A stretch of DNA of 9,005 nt from Thermoplasmata archaeon (lineage in GTDB: Archaea; Thermoplasmatota; Thermoplasmata; SG8-5): positions 1 through 9,005 of the forward strand of contig JAGLQM010000030.1 in NCBI GenBank assembly GCA_023136815.1, in the 5' to 3' direction. Below the pieces are notes generated by a model that made no database searches, was not told where the DNA came from, and saw only the letters and a list, made by a program, of their open reading frames with translations. Both the position numbers and the translations under genes were made by a program. Below, one piece after another: positions 1 to 6,948 of the stretch (position 1 is its first letter; each line of letters begins with the position of its first letter).

Positions 1-2430
1 AATTGCTTCGTTGATCTCGAACTCATCCAGTTCCGGAAATTGCGCCGTAGAGACAAAGCCCTGGCCGCCTATCTTTTCCCACAGCTCCTCAGCTACATGA
101 GGAGTGAATGAAGCCATCATCCGGATCCAGGCATTCAATCCTTTTTTGATAACCTCGGGATTTGCTCCCCCGCGCCGGGCATACCATCTGAAGTCGCTCA
201 TTATCTCGAAGAATATCCTGTTGGAAGCTTCCCTCAGTTCGAAATCGTCCATGGCCTTTCTTGAGTCATTGATGTGAGTGGACATCCTCGATTCCAACCA
301 GGTGTCAAGGGTATTATCCGCTTTTCCGTTAACCTCCATAAGCTCGTGGGCGAAGTTCCATATCCTTTTGATTATCTGACGGCTGTTTTTGACACTGGCC
401 TCGTCCCATTCCACGTCCACGAAGGGGTTTGCGATGTGGGAATAGTAAAGACGGAGGCCGTCGACAGTGAAGAGCCTGGCTGCATCGGGAATCGGTTGAG
501 CGCCACCCTTGGACTTGCTCAACTTTCCGCCCTTTCCAGATATCCACCAATTGACAATAATGCCACGGGGCCAGTCATTTTCCGGAAGTATGGCGGCGTG
601 GTTCATGAGAAATACAGGGAAATGAACGGTCATGTGCTCCTTTCCACCCAGGTTGATGTCCAGCGGGTACCAGTAATCGAAATCGTTTCTGACTTTCTCC
701 AGGGTTTCGACAGGAATGCCGGTACTGGTGGACAGGGCATCCTGCTCTCCCTCTCCCAGGAAAGCAAAATCAAAGAATTCGTCATTCAACTGCTCCTCCT
801 TAATGGAGCCAGCATTAATATAAGGTGAAATTATATAATAAGCAGAATATAATGTTGAATCGGATATTGGCTCGATTATCCAGCGCGGGTCCTGGGGCAG
901 TTTCGTGCCCAGCCAGTTGCCCAATCTGGCGCATGCTCGCTCCTTGAACCAATCGAGGGTCGCGGGCATGGAATCCTTGTACTCCGGGGGTAAGATGTTC
1001 ATCTCGTCCCGAACAAAGGCCTTGGATATCTCCGTGACATTATCATCCCCATAATCAATGAACCACTGGTCAGGTATCTTCTTCATGATTACCTTCTCAC
1101 CGCACCGGCAGATGACCGGCTCCGAGAGGTCGTACATTACATCGGCCAGCCCCTTCTCGAGCATCATATCCTTTACCTTGTCCTTGGCCAACGTAACAGC
1201 CATTCCGGCATATTCCCCGCAGTTGTCATTCATGACGCCGGTGTGGAAACCGGCCTTGTAAATCTCCTTGGTAGCCTCTTCAAGGCGCTCGTCCTCCTGA
1301 TTCTGGATGCCCATCTTTTCGATTATTTCAATGGCCGGGTTCTCGCCGTAGCCTTTGGATCTGATAATAGGAATCGGCTTTATTGCCTTCACCATCTCGA
1401 CATCCAGACCGTATTTTTCACATTCGGCCGGGTCATTCATCAGGTCAACAAGGGCGATCCAGTCGTAAGGTGCATCAGATGGCACGCTTGTAACAAGGCC
1501 AGTGCCCACATCCGGGTCGCAGAAACTTGATGGAAATATGGGAATCTCCCTGTCCACCACCGGGGCTATGACGGTCTTGCCGACCAGGTCCCTTCCGGCC
1601 ACCCTGCCAGTAACTTCAATATCATCCTTCTGGAAGCTGAGTTTCTGAGCGGCCTCGGAGCTCAATATCCAGGTCTCATCACCCACCCTGGCCTTGACAT
1701 ATTCCACGTCCGGGTTTATCCAGAAGTTGGTCTGGCCGAATACGGTTTCCGGCCTCAATGTTCCGGCCACGGCAATTTCATCACCCAGCTTGAATTTAAG
1801 GAGTGTGAACTCCTGCTTCTCGGCACTGCCGCCCTGGGAAATATCTGTCTCGGAGGCGTCCACAGCCACCGGCCCGCAGTTGAGGCATGCTGAACCAAAA
1901 TATGGTTTCTGGAAGAGCATCCCGGCCTTGTCCAGTTTCCTGAACTGCCATTCTATGAACCTCTGATAACCGGGATCAATGGTGGTCGTGAAGCAGTCAT
2001 AGGTTGCCAGGAAACCGAACTTCTTCCAGTAATCGTTGATGTATATATGGCTGAAGAAATTTACCACATATTCCGGGTCCTTGAGCTTTTCAATCTCATC
2101 ATCTGGACAGTTATTGTTCTTTAGAATGTCAATATGTTCCTGGCTGCTCCTCTCAATCTTCCTGGCGAATGTTATGGCAACATTACCTGTTGCATGTGCT
2201 CCCACAGGAAACATTACATTGTAGCCAGTCATTCTCTTGTATCTTGTGATAACATCAGAATAAGTGTAACCCCGCATATGCCCAACATGCAGGTATCCGC
2301 TAACTCCAGGGTATGCGAACATCAGATAGAATTTAGGCTTGGCCGTGTCAATCTCAGCCTTCCAGATGCCTGAATCATTCCAGCGCTCCTGCCATTTATT
2401 CTCAATACTGGCTGGGTCATATTCTTTCAT
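1..2430 (-). CDS. leuS: Leucyl-tRNA synthetase, archaeal type (3' end cut by window edge)
   Basis: Cytoplasmic class I synthetase that charges tRNA-Leu with leucine. Translated from the ATG at 2430, the frame stays open for 810 codons to the window edge. Visible hallmarks in order are: the HIGH-box variant HVGH at residues 48-51, followed by GAHATGN around 77-83; a zinc-type CxxC (C182, C185) leading into VDASETDISQGG; the CP1 editing domain with TLRPET and the VTSVPSDAP motif; a second Cys pair, CRC (C441, C443); and the KMSKS-box variant KLSKS at 636-640. The end seen here is in the anticodon-binding helical domain (EELWEKIG). Archaeal LeuRS is usually about 940-970 residues, so roughly 130-160 residues are missing at the left. 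The start is fixed by a GAGGT box 5 nt upstream that overlaps the stop of the preceding ATPase gene, implying cotranscription and possibly translational coupling. No internal stop or frameshift was found. Confidence 0.96.
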   Translation of the reverse strand, partial: MKEYDPASIENKWQERWNDSGIWKAEIDTAKPKFYLMFAYPGVSGYLHVGHMRGYTYSDVITRYKRMTGYNVMFPVGAHATGNVAITFARKIERSSQEHIDILKNNNCPDDEIEKLKDPEYVVNFFSHIYINDYWKKFGFLATYDCFTTTIDPGYQRFIEWQFRKLDKAGMLFQKPYFGSACLNCGPVAVDASETDISQGGSAEKQEFTLLKFKLGDEIAVAGTLRPETVFGQTNFWINPDVEYVKARVGDETWILSSEAAQKLSFQKDDIEVTGRVAGRDLVGKTVIAPVVDREIPIFPSSFCDPDVGTGLVTSVPSDAPYDWIALVDLMNDPAECEKYGLDVEMVKAIKPIPIIRSKGYGENPAIEIIEKMGIQNQEDERLEEATKEIYKAGFHTGVMNDNCGEYAGMAVTLAKDKVKDMMLEKGLADVMYDLSEPVICRCGEKVIMKKIPDQWFIDYGDDNVTEISKAFVRDEMNILPPEYKDSMPATLDWFKERACARLGNWLGTKLPQDPRWIIEPISDSTLYSAYYIISPYINAGSIKEEQLNDEFFDFAFLGEGEQDALSTSTGIPVETLEKVRNDFDYWYPLDINLGGKEHMTVHFPVFLMNHAAILPENDWPRGIIVNWWISGKGGKLSKSKGGAQPIPDAARLFTVDGLRLYYSHIANPFVDVEWDEASVKNSRQIIKRIWNFAHELMEVNGKADNTLDTWLESRMSTHINDSRKAMDDFELREASNRIFFEIMSDFRWYARRGGANPEVIKKGLNAWIRMMASFTPHVAEELWEKIGGQGFVSTAQFPELDEFEINEAI

Positions 2431-2435
2431 GTCAT

Positions 2436-2440
2436 ACCTC
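2436..2440 (-). promoter_or_regulatory. Ribosome binding site of leuS, overlapping upstream stop codon
   Basis: On the minus strand GAGGT lies 5 nt before the leuS ATG. Its first two bases are the last two of the TGA that ends the ATPase gene (2441-2439). Ribosomes finishing the ATPase would therefore sit on the leuS initiation site. Confidence 0.75.
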
Positions 2441-4889
2441 ATTGATTGTTCAGTGCAGCCAGCCTGTCAACAGCCTCTTCTGCCTGGTTCTTTGCCCCAA
2501 CAGTTTCAAAAAGCTCTATGGCCAGTTGATAGTTTTCCTTGGCACCCATTATCTCGCCCATCTGCTCGTAGGTTGTACCCAGCTGGAAGTAGGTGTCTCC
2601 AAGGTCATATGGAATGTCCAGCATCTCAAGAATGGTAATGCTCTTATTGAAATTCTCTATTGCCTGGTCCCAATTCTCCTTGAACCTGTATATGATGCCA
2701 AGACATCTGAAAACACCGTTCATGCCTATCTTATCGTCCTGTGTCTCGCAGATATTGAGTGCATTGATACAATTGTTTTCAGCCTTATCCAGTTCTCCAG
2801 TATAGGCCAATGCCTCAGATGAATTGAAAAGAGCCCATGCCAGCATATTCTTGTTGCCTATTTTCTCGGACATCTCCTGGCACTTGTCAAAGCTGTCAAT
2901 CGCCCTCTCCCACTGGTTCATCTGCAGGTAGGTGTCTCCGATATTATTGTAGGCCCTTGCCAGTTCAGAATAATCATCCAGCTTCTCAAGCTCGATTATG
3001 CTCTTGCTGTAATATTCGATTGCCTTTTCATGCTGGTTCCAGTGATTGTAAACATTTCCAAGCTCGATGAATGTCTTGGCCATTGATGACATATCCCCGG
3101 CTTTCATGGAGAAGCTGATTCCCTGATTGTAATGCTCGATTGCCTGGTCATTCTCTCCTTTCCGCCAGTGTACGTATCCGAGACCGCGCTGTATCTCACC
3201 CTGGCTCTGAACATCATTGATCTTTTTGGCAAATTCGAATGCATTATTGAAGTCCATCTCTGCATCCTGGTAGTTTCCCAGTGAGCGTTTTGAATGGCCC
3301 AGTGAGATGAGGGCTATTATCTCTGCCTTCTTGTCACTGGATATCTGGGCGGCCTTCTGGGCGGTGGCATAATATTTCGCGGCACTGTTCCAAAACCCCA
3401 GACCGAAATACAGATTACCAATCATCATTGATATCCGTAGTTTTTCAGTGTCTCTGTTGAAATTCTCCGATTCTGGCAGCAGATCTACTGTCCTGAGGGC
3501 GGACACATAATATTCCACGGCCCTGTCAAAGGCCAGTGTCTGGAATGCCTTGTCTCCGGCCATCATCGAATACAGATATTTTTTCTGGGAATGTTTGCCT
3601 AAACTGAAATGCCTGGCAAGGTCAAACGTCCATGTATCCAGATTGTTTCCGTACAGCCTTTCTATAACCTCGCCAACTGCCTTGTGCATGAGCCTTACGC
3701 GGCTCTTGCTCATTGAATCATAAACTACACTGTGGATAAGCTTGTGGTCAAAGCGGTATTCTTCATCTTCTGTATTTGGAACCTCCTTGATAATATCTGC
3801 TTCTATGAGTTTGTCAATGGCGTCAAGAAGTATCTCCTCATCAATACCAGTCACTTCTTTGAGTATATCAAAGGTGTAATGGTCTCCGGCAACTGCCGCG
3901 TATCTGAGAATTTTCTTTTCTCTCTCATCCAGCCTGGCAATCCTGTGAGTGATAATGTCCTTGATTGTGTTCGGTATCCTGATGGATGATAGGTCAATGC
4001 CAGCATCCCAGATATGTCCGTGCCGCAGAATGATCCCCTCGTCCATCAGGGATCTCAACACCTCCTCGACGAAGAAGGGATTCCCATCACTCTCACCATA
4101 GAGCTTGCTGACGAACTTCGCAGGTACATCCTCAATATTGAGAATGCTGCTAATCATCTGGGCAATCTCTGTTTTGTTCATGCGTTCCAGTATCACCGTG
4201 TGATGATCTATCGTCCTGGCAGTCTGTTTAAACTGCACGTAGAAATGGAGCGGCTTTCCTTCTGCATTCACCTCATCGGTCCGGTAGGCTGAGAAAAGTA
4301 TAATCCTGCTATTGGAGATGTTCCTGGCAATGAAAACAAGAAGCTGGATGGTGCCGCTGTCAGCCCATTGAAGATCGTCAATAAAAAGCATTAATGGTTT
4401 GCTCTGAGAACTACGAAGAATGACATCCAGCAGATTATCAAATAGCCTATCACGTTCCATCTGAATATTCATCTTTGTAATATCCGGCTGCGAACTGGTT
4501 ATGGCCAGCAGGCCCAACGGAACATCCTGCGATGGTGTAGAATAGCCTTCACCGGAACTTCCGACGCCCATGAGTCCAATGGGAACGTTGCCATGCCACC
4601 TATCCGATGTGCCTCCCATTTTCTCCTTTAGTGCCTCCATGAACGGTAGATAGGGGTCTGTCTGTTCCAGGGATAAGCAACGGCCGGAGAGGAATTCGAA
4701 ACCCTCCTCGGCTGCAAGCTTGGCAACCTCGTTGGCAAACCTTGTCTTGCCTATTCCAGCCTCACCTTTCAGAACCACAAACTGACCCTTGCCAGCAAGT
4801 GAATCCTGCATGAGCTTGACCATGTTCTTGAGTTCGTTCTCCCGACCAACGAAGGCCGAGTGTGTGACCGATATACTGCTCATTACCAT
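2439..4889 (-). CDS. AAA_16/STAND-like ATPase with C-terminal TPR array
   Basis: A predicted cytoplasmic signalling or scaffold ATPase of 816 residues; its substrate and partner are unknown. Near the N-terminus is FVGRE (13-17), then Walker A GEAGIGKT (42-49), Walker B LFIDDLQWAD (168-177), an AYRTDE sensor-like segment (201-206), and the family hallmark GNPFFVEEVLRSL (269-281). A winged-helix-like section around 305-410 (DEREKKILRYAAVAG, then FDHKLIHSVVYDSM) joins the NTPase to about nine TPR-like units covering roughly 436-800. The last seven TPR units are nearly exactly 40 residues each. This order resembles MalT-like and adenylate-cyclase-associated STAND ATPases, where the TPRs sense a ligand or protein and nucleotide binding drives oligomerisation; no DNA-binding effector domain is evident. 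There is no signal peptide or membrane segment. A strong ribosome binding site supports the first ATG rather than the one at codon 3. It sits between pheS and leuS, tightly linked to leuS. Family assignment is sure; function is not. Confidence 0.9.
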   Translation of the reverse strand: MVMSSISVTHSAFVGRENELKNMVKLMQDSLAGKGQFVVLKGEAGIGKTRFANEVAKLAAEEGFEFLSGRCLSLEQTDPYLPFMEALKEKMGGTSDRWHGNVPIGLMGVGSSGEGYSTPSQDVPLGLLAITSSQPDITKMNIQMERDRLFDNLLDVILRSSQSKPLMLFIDDLQWADSGTIQLLVFIARNISNSRIILFSAYRTDEVNAEGKPLHFYVQFKQTARTIDHHTVILERMNKTEIAQMISSILNIEDVPAKFVSKLYGESDGNPFFVEEVLRSLMDEGIILRHGHIWDAGIDLSSIRIPNTIKDIITHRIARLDEREKKILRYAAVAGDHYTFDILKEVTGIDEEILLDAIDKLIEADIIKEVPNTEDEEYRFDHKLIHSVVYDSMSKSRVRLMHKAVGEVIERLYGNNLDTWTFDLARHFSLGKHSQKKYLYSMMAGDKAFQTLAFDRAVEYYVSALRTVDLLPESENFNRDTEKLRISMMIGNLYFGLGFWNSAAKYYATAQKAAQISSDKKAEIIALISLGHSKRSLGNYQDAEMDFNNAFEFAKKINDVQSQGEIQRGLGYVHWRKGENDQAIEHYNQGISFSMKAGDMSSMAKTFIELGNVYNHWNQHEKAIEYYSKSIIELEKLDDYSELARAYNNIGDTYLQMNQWERAIDSFDKCQEMSEKIGNKNMLAWALFNSSEALAYTGELDKAENNCINALNICETQDDKIGMNGVFRCLGIIYRFKENWDQAIENFNKSITILEMLDIPYDLGDTYFQLGTTYEQMGEIMGAKENYQLAIELFETVGAKNQAEEAVDRLAALNNQ

Positions 4890-4949
4890 TATATCCCCTC
4901 CTTATGATAGGTTGGTTACATATAGCAATACTACTTATTTTTTTGTTAA
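4890..4949 (-). other. pheS-ATPase intergenic spacer, no terminator seen
   Basis: Sixty bases separate the pheS stop (TAA at 4952-4950) from the ATPase start. On the minus strand the spacer has an A-run (complement of the T-run at 4938-4944) but no T-tract of the kind archaea use to terminate, so readthrough from pheS into the ATPase gene is likely. A separate weak promoter in this AT-rich stretch cannot be excluded. Confidence 0.5.
4895..4904 (-). promoter_or_regulatory. Strong ribosome binding site of the TPR ATPase
   Basis: The minus strand reads TAAGGAGGGG, with GGAGG 7 nt before the ATG at 4889. The next in-frame ATG, two codons later at 4883, is worse placed, so this box decides the start. 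Confidence 0.75.
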
Positions 4950-6782
4950 TTACCCAATTGAAGGCGAATCCCTGAGCCAGTCAATATCAGATACATAGAG
5001 CTTCCGAATATCCTTCATCTCCAAAAGTGTCATGACCAATCGCTCAAGTCCAAGTCCCCATGCGAGAACTGGATGTTCCACGCCCAGAGGTTTTGTCACC
5101 TCTGGCCTGAAAATTCCAGCACCACCCAATTCCATCCAGCTACCGTTGTAGAATATCTCCGGTTCAAGGGATGGCTCGGTGTATGGGAAATAGCCTGGCC
5201 TAATCCGCAGGTTATCAATCCCCATTCTTGAATAGAACTCCTTCAGCAGACCAACCAGCATTGCCAAATTGGCACCTTCCTCCATGACTATTCCTTCAAC
5301 CTGAATGAACTCTGGAAGATGGGTTGAGTCAACTGCCTCTTTTCTAAAGACGGGTCCTACTGAAAATACTTTCAACGGCGGTTCCGGGTTCTGCGCCAGA
5401 TACCTTATGGTGTTAACGGTTGTATGGGTTCGAAGCAGGGATTTTCTGGCGATATCACGCTGCCAGTCATACTGCCAGCCATCAGAGTTTTCATCGCCAG
5501 TTTCGTGCATTTTCTTGACCTTATCCACAATATTGGAATCTGGCAGTTCCATATCTCCTGGTTGTGAAAGGTAAAGTGTATCGTGAAGTTCCCTTGCAGG
5601 ATGATCCTGGGCAGTGAAAAGCGCATCCATGTTCCAGAAAGCCGATTGAACATAGCCGTAATCTATCTCCAGGAAGCCCATGCTGAGGAAAACCCGGCGA
5701 ACTTTCTCGATATATTGCTGAAGCGGATGCATTTTCCCGCTGTTAATGTCTGGGGCAAATGTACCAATGTCGTATCGACGGATGGATTTATCGCGCCACT
5801 GGCCAGTCTGGATTAATTCCGGAGTTAGATTGGAAATCTCCTCGAAAATCTCCAGGCCAGCATCCACAAGATCAATACCTTCCTGGGTTATCATAATAGT
5901 ACGGACAACCTGCTCCTTTATCTTGACAATATCCTGGCGTTTGATAAGCTTGTCAATAATATCTTCTTCAATCTCTGATTCATGCTTTTGGCCCTGTGCC
6001 AGTGTTTCAATAAGTTCTTCATCAAGGCCTTTTTTGCTGAGCATGTCCTTACCTGTCTGGGTGAGCTCGAGAACAGTCTCGCCGCCTTTCTTGTCGATTG
6101 TTATCCATCCTTTTCTCTTGAGCCAGCCCATTGCGATTGGAACTTCTTCCGATTTTAGGTTTTTATCCTTCCTAAGTTCGTCAACTGTCATTGTGCCATG
6201 GGCCTTCTTCATGGCCTTTAGTGCCCGGCGCTCGGGCAGATCCATCTGGCCTGTTCTTTTCGAGACCAGGGAATAATATTTCTCCAGCTTCTCGGACATC
6301 TCGGCTAGCCCTTTCGAACGCAGCCAGGAACATGCGTTCATCACTTCCACCTGGCTGACGAAAATTGAATCTCCTGAGTCCATTATCCTGCGCAGGGATC
6401 CCACTATTGAAGGTATACAGTCCCCCAGGAGCTTGCCAATTATGTTGCGCTGGCCTGGAACATCCTGACCAAGAATCGGGTTTGAAAGTTGGGTGATAAG
6501 AGTGCTCATTATTGCGCCTTTCATTAATTTCTCGTCGGCAATCATGCAGTCCCTGAGAAATGCCTCTATGAGCCTTGCTCTCTGATTATCACTGATGCTT
6601 ATTCCAGCATCTGAAAATGCATTGTCCAGACAATTTATTAGACCTGAGGAAAGTGATGCAATTTCTTCTGGAAGCATTGCCTCCTGAAGCTGTTCAGGTG
6701 TTCCAAAACCCTTGAGTTTTTTCAGGGCAATGAGAACCCGTTTTTCGGTAACACTCAGTTCCTGAGCGGGTGCAGGGCACAT
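4950..6782 (-). CDS. pheS: Phenylalanyl-tRNA synthetase alpha subunit with an inserted N-terminal segment
   Basis: Catalytic alpha chain of the alpha2-beta2 class II enzyme that charges tRNA-Phe. It starts with a winged helix (LSVTEKRVLIALKKLKG, residues 9-25), and a second unit is marked by LPERRALKAMKK. The catalytic domain shows motif 2 (VGPVFRKEAVDSTHLPEF), the Phe-site stretch QVEG (494-497), GSWMELGGAGIFRPEV, and motif 3 with GLGLERLVM followed by DIRKLYVSDIDWLR. At 610 residues it is about 100 longer than the roughly 500 usual in archaea. The excess is an insertion at about residues 38-141 inside the first winged helix, after which the canonical EVMNACSWLRSKGL resumes. The residue before the conserved QVEG is Ile (I493), where I expect His. 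pheT is not adjacent on either side. The ATG at 6782 is the first sensible start; no clear ribosome binding site precedes it, so a leaderless message is possible. Confidence 0.95.
   Translation of the reverse strand: MCPAPAQELSVTEKRVLIALKKLKGFGTPEQLQEAMLPEEIASLSSGLINCLDNAFSDAGISISDNQRARLIEAFLRDCMIADEKLMKGAIMSTLITQLSNPILGQDVPGQRNIIGKLLGDCIPSIVGSLRRIMDSGDSIFVSQVEVMNACSWLRSKGLAEMSEKLEKYYSLVSKRTGQMDLPERRALKAMKKAHGTMTVDELRKDKNLKSEEVPIAMGWLKRKGWITIDKKGGETVLELTQTGKDMLSKKGLDEELIETLAQGQKHESEIEEDIIDKLIKRQDIVKIKEQVVRTIMITQEGIDLVDAGLEIFEEISNLTPELIQTGQWRDKSIRRYDIGTFAPDINSGKMHPLQQYIEKVRRVFLSMGFLEIDYGYVQSAFWNMDALFTAQDHPARELHDTLYLSQPGDMELPDSNIVDKVKKMHETGDENSDGWQYDWQRDIARKSLLRTHTTVNTIRYLAQNPEPPLKVFSVGPVFRKEAVDSTHLPEFIQVEGIVMEEGANLAMLVGLLKEFYSRMGIDNLRIRPGYFPYTEPSLEPEIFYNGSWMELGGAGIFRPEVTKPLGVEHPVLAWGLGLERLVMTLLEMKDIRKLYVSDIDWLRDSPSIG
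6360..6671 (-). other. Segment encoding the ~100-residue PheS insertion (residues ~38-141)
   Basis: The reading frame is continuous, but this stretch interrupts the first winged helix of PheS. Upstream is the expected TPEQLQEAM helix; downstream is the expected recognition-helix region EVMNACSWLRSKGL. The inserted residues look mostly helical and soluble, with Cys at 51, 79 and 122, and I do not recognise a known domain. Limits are approximate (about 5 residues) because they were set by eye against remembered archaeal PheS sequences. Confidence 0.6.
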
Positions 6783-6860
6783 GCAACAGGCATAACAGCA
6801 CTGGGATAAATGTTTTATTGATTGTAATTCAAAAGACTCATATTATGGCGCATAGGAATC

Positions 6861-6868
6861 TTTAAATA
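6861..6868 (-). promoter_or_regulatory. Candidate TATA box for pheS
   Basis: On the minus strand this reads TATTTAAA within AATATTTAAAG, about 80 nt before the pheS ATG, giving a predicted leader near 55 nt. A weaker ATTTATC around 6804-6812 would instead fit a leaderless transcript, which would agree with the missing ribosome binding site. Confidence 0.35.
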
Positions 6869-6883
6869 TTGACATTCAAAACG

Positions 6884-6891
6884 TTTAAATA
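6884..6891 (+). promoter_or_regulatory. Best candidate TATA box for the TPD nuclease gene
   Basis: TTTAAATA preceded by the purine/A-rich stretch CAAAACG, which could act as a BRE. Transcription starting about 25 nt downstream would give a leader of roughly 35-40 nt before the ATG at 6949. The more distal TTTAAATA at 6861 and a TTTTTATAT stretch near 6909 are alternatives. Confidence 0.45.
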
Positions 6892-6948
6892 CAAAACCTT
6901 AAATAAGATTTTTATATCCTGTTTTTGTATATAATCGAGAGAGTGCGT

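Larger units (their letters stand above)
6783..6948. promoter_or_regulatory. Divergent promoter region between pheS and the TPD nuclease gene
   Basis: This AT-rich spacer lies between two divergent genes and must hold a promoter for each. It contains TTTAAATA at 6861-6868 and again at 6884-6891, with a related TTAAATAA at 6899-6906. These match the archaeal TATA-box type. Because the boxes are nearly self-complementary, each could serve either strand. Which box drives which gene cannot be settled by eye. Confidence 0.6.

Noticed and set aside
274..828. 184-residue plus-strand open frame
   Set aside because: It lies entirely antisense to leuS, whose class I motifs are intact across this stretch; its translation has no recognisable features.
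5746..6276. 176-residue plus-strand open frame, Ser-rich
   Set aside because: It is antisense to pheS; the Ser/Ile-rich composition is what the complement of a Glu/Lys/Asp-rich helical protein gives.
6925..6948. N-terminal extension of the TPD nuclease from TTG 6925 (or GTG 6943)
   Set aside because: The extra residues do not resemble the family start, they overlap AT-rich promoter-like sequence, and ATG 6949 gives a natural N-terminus.
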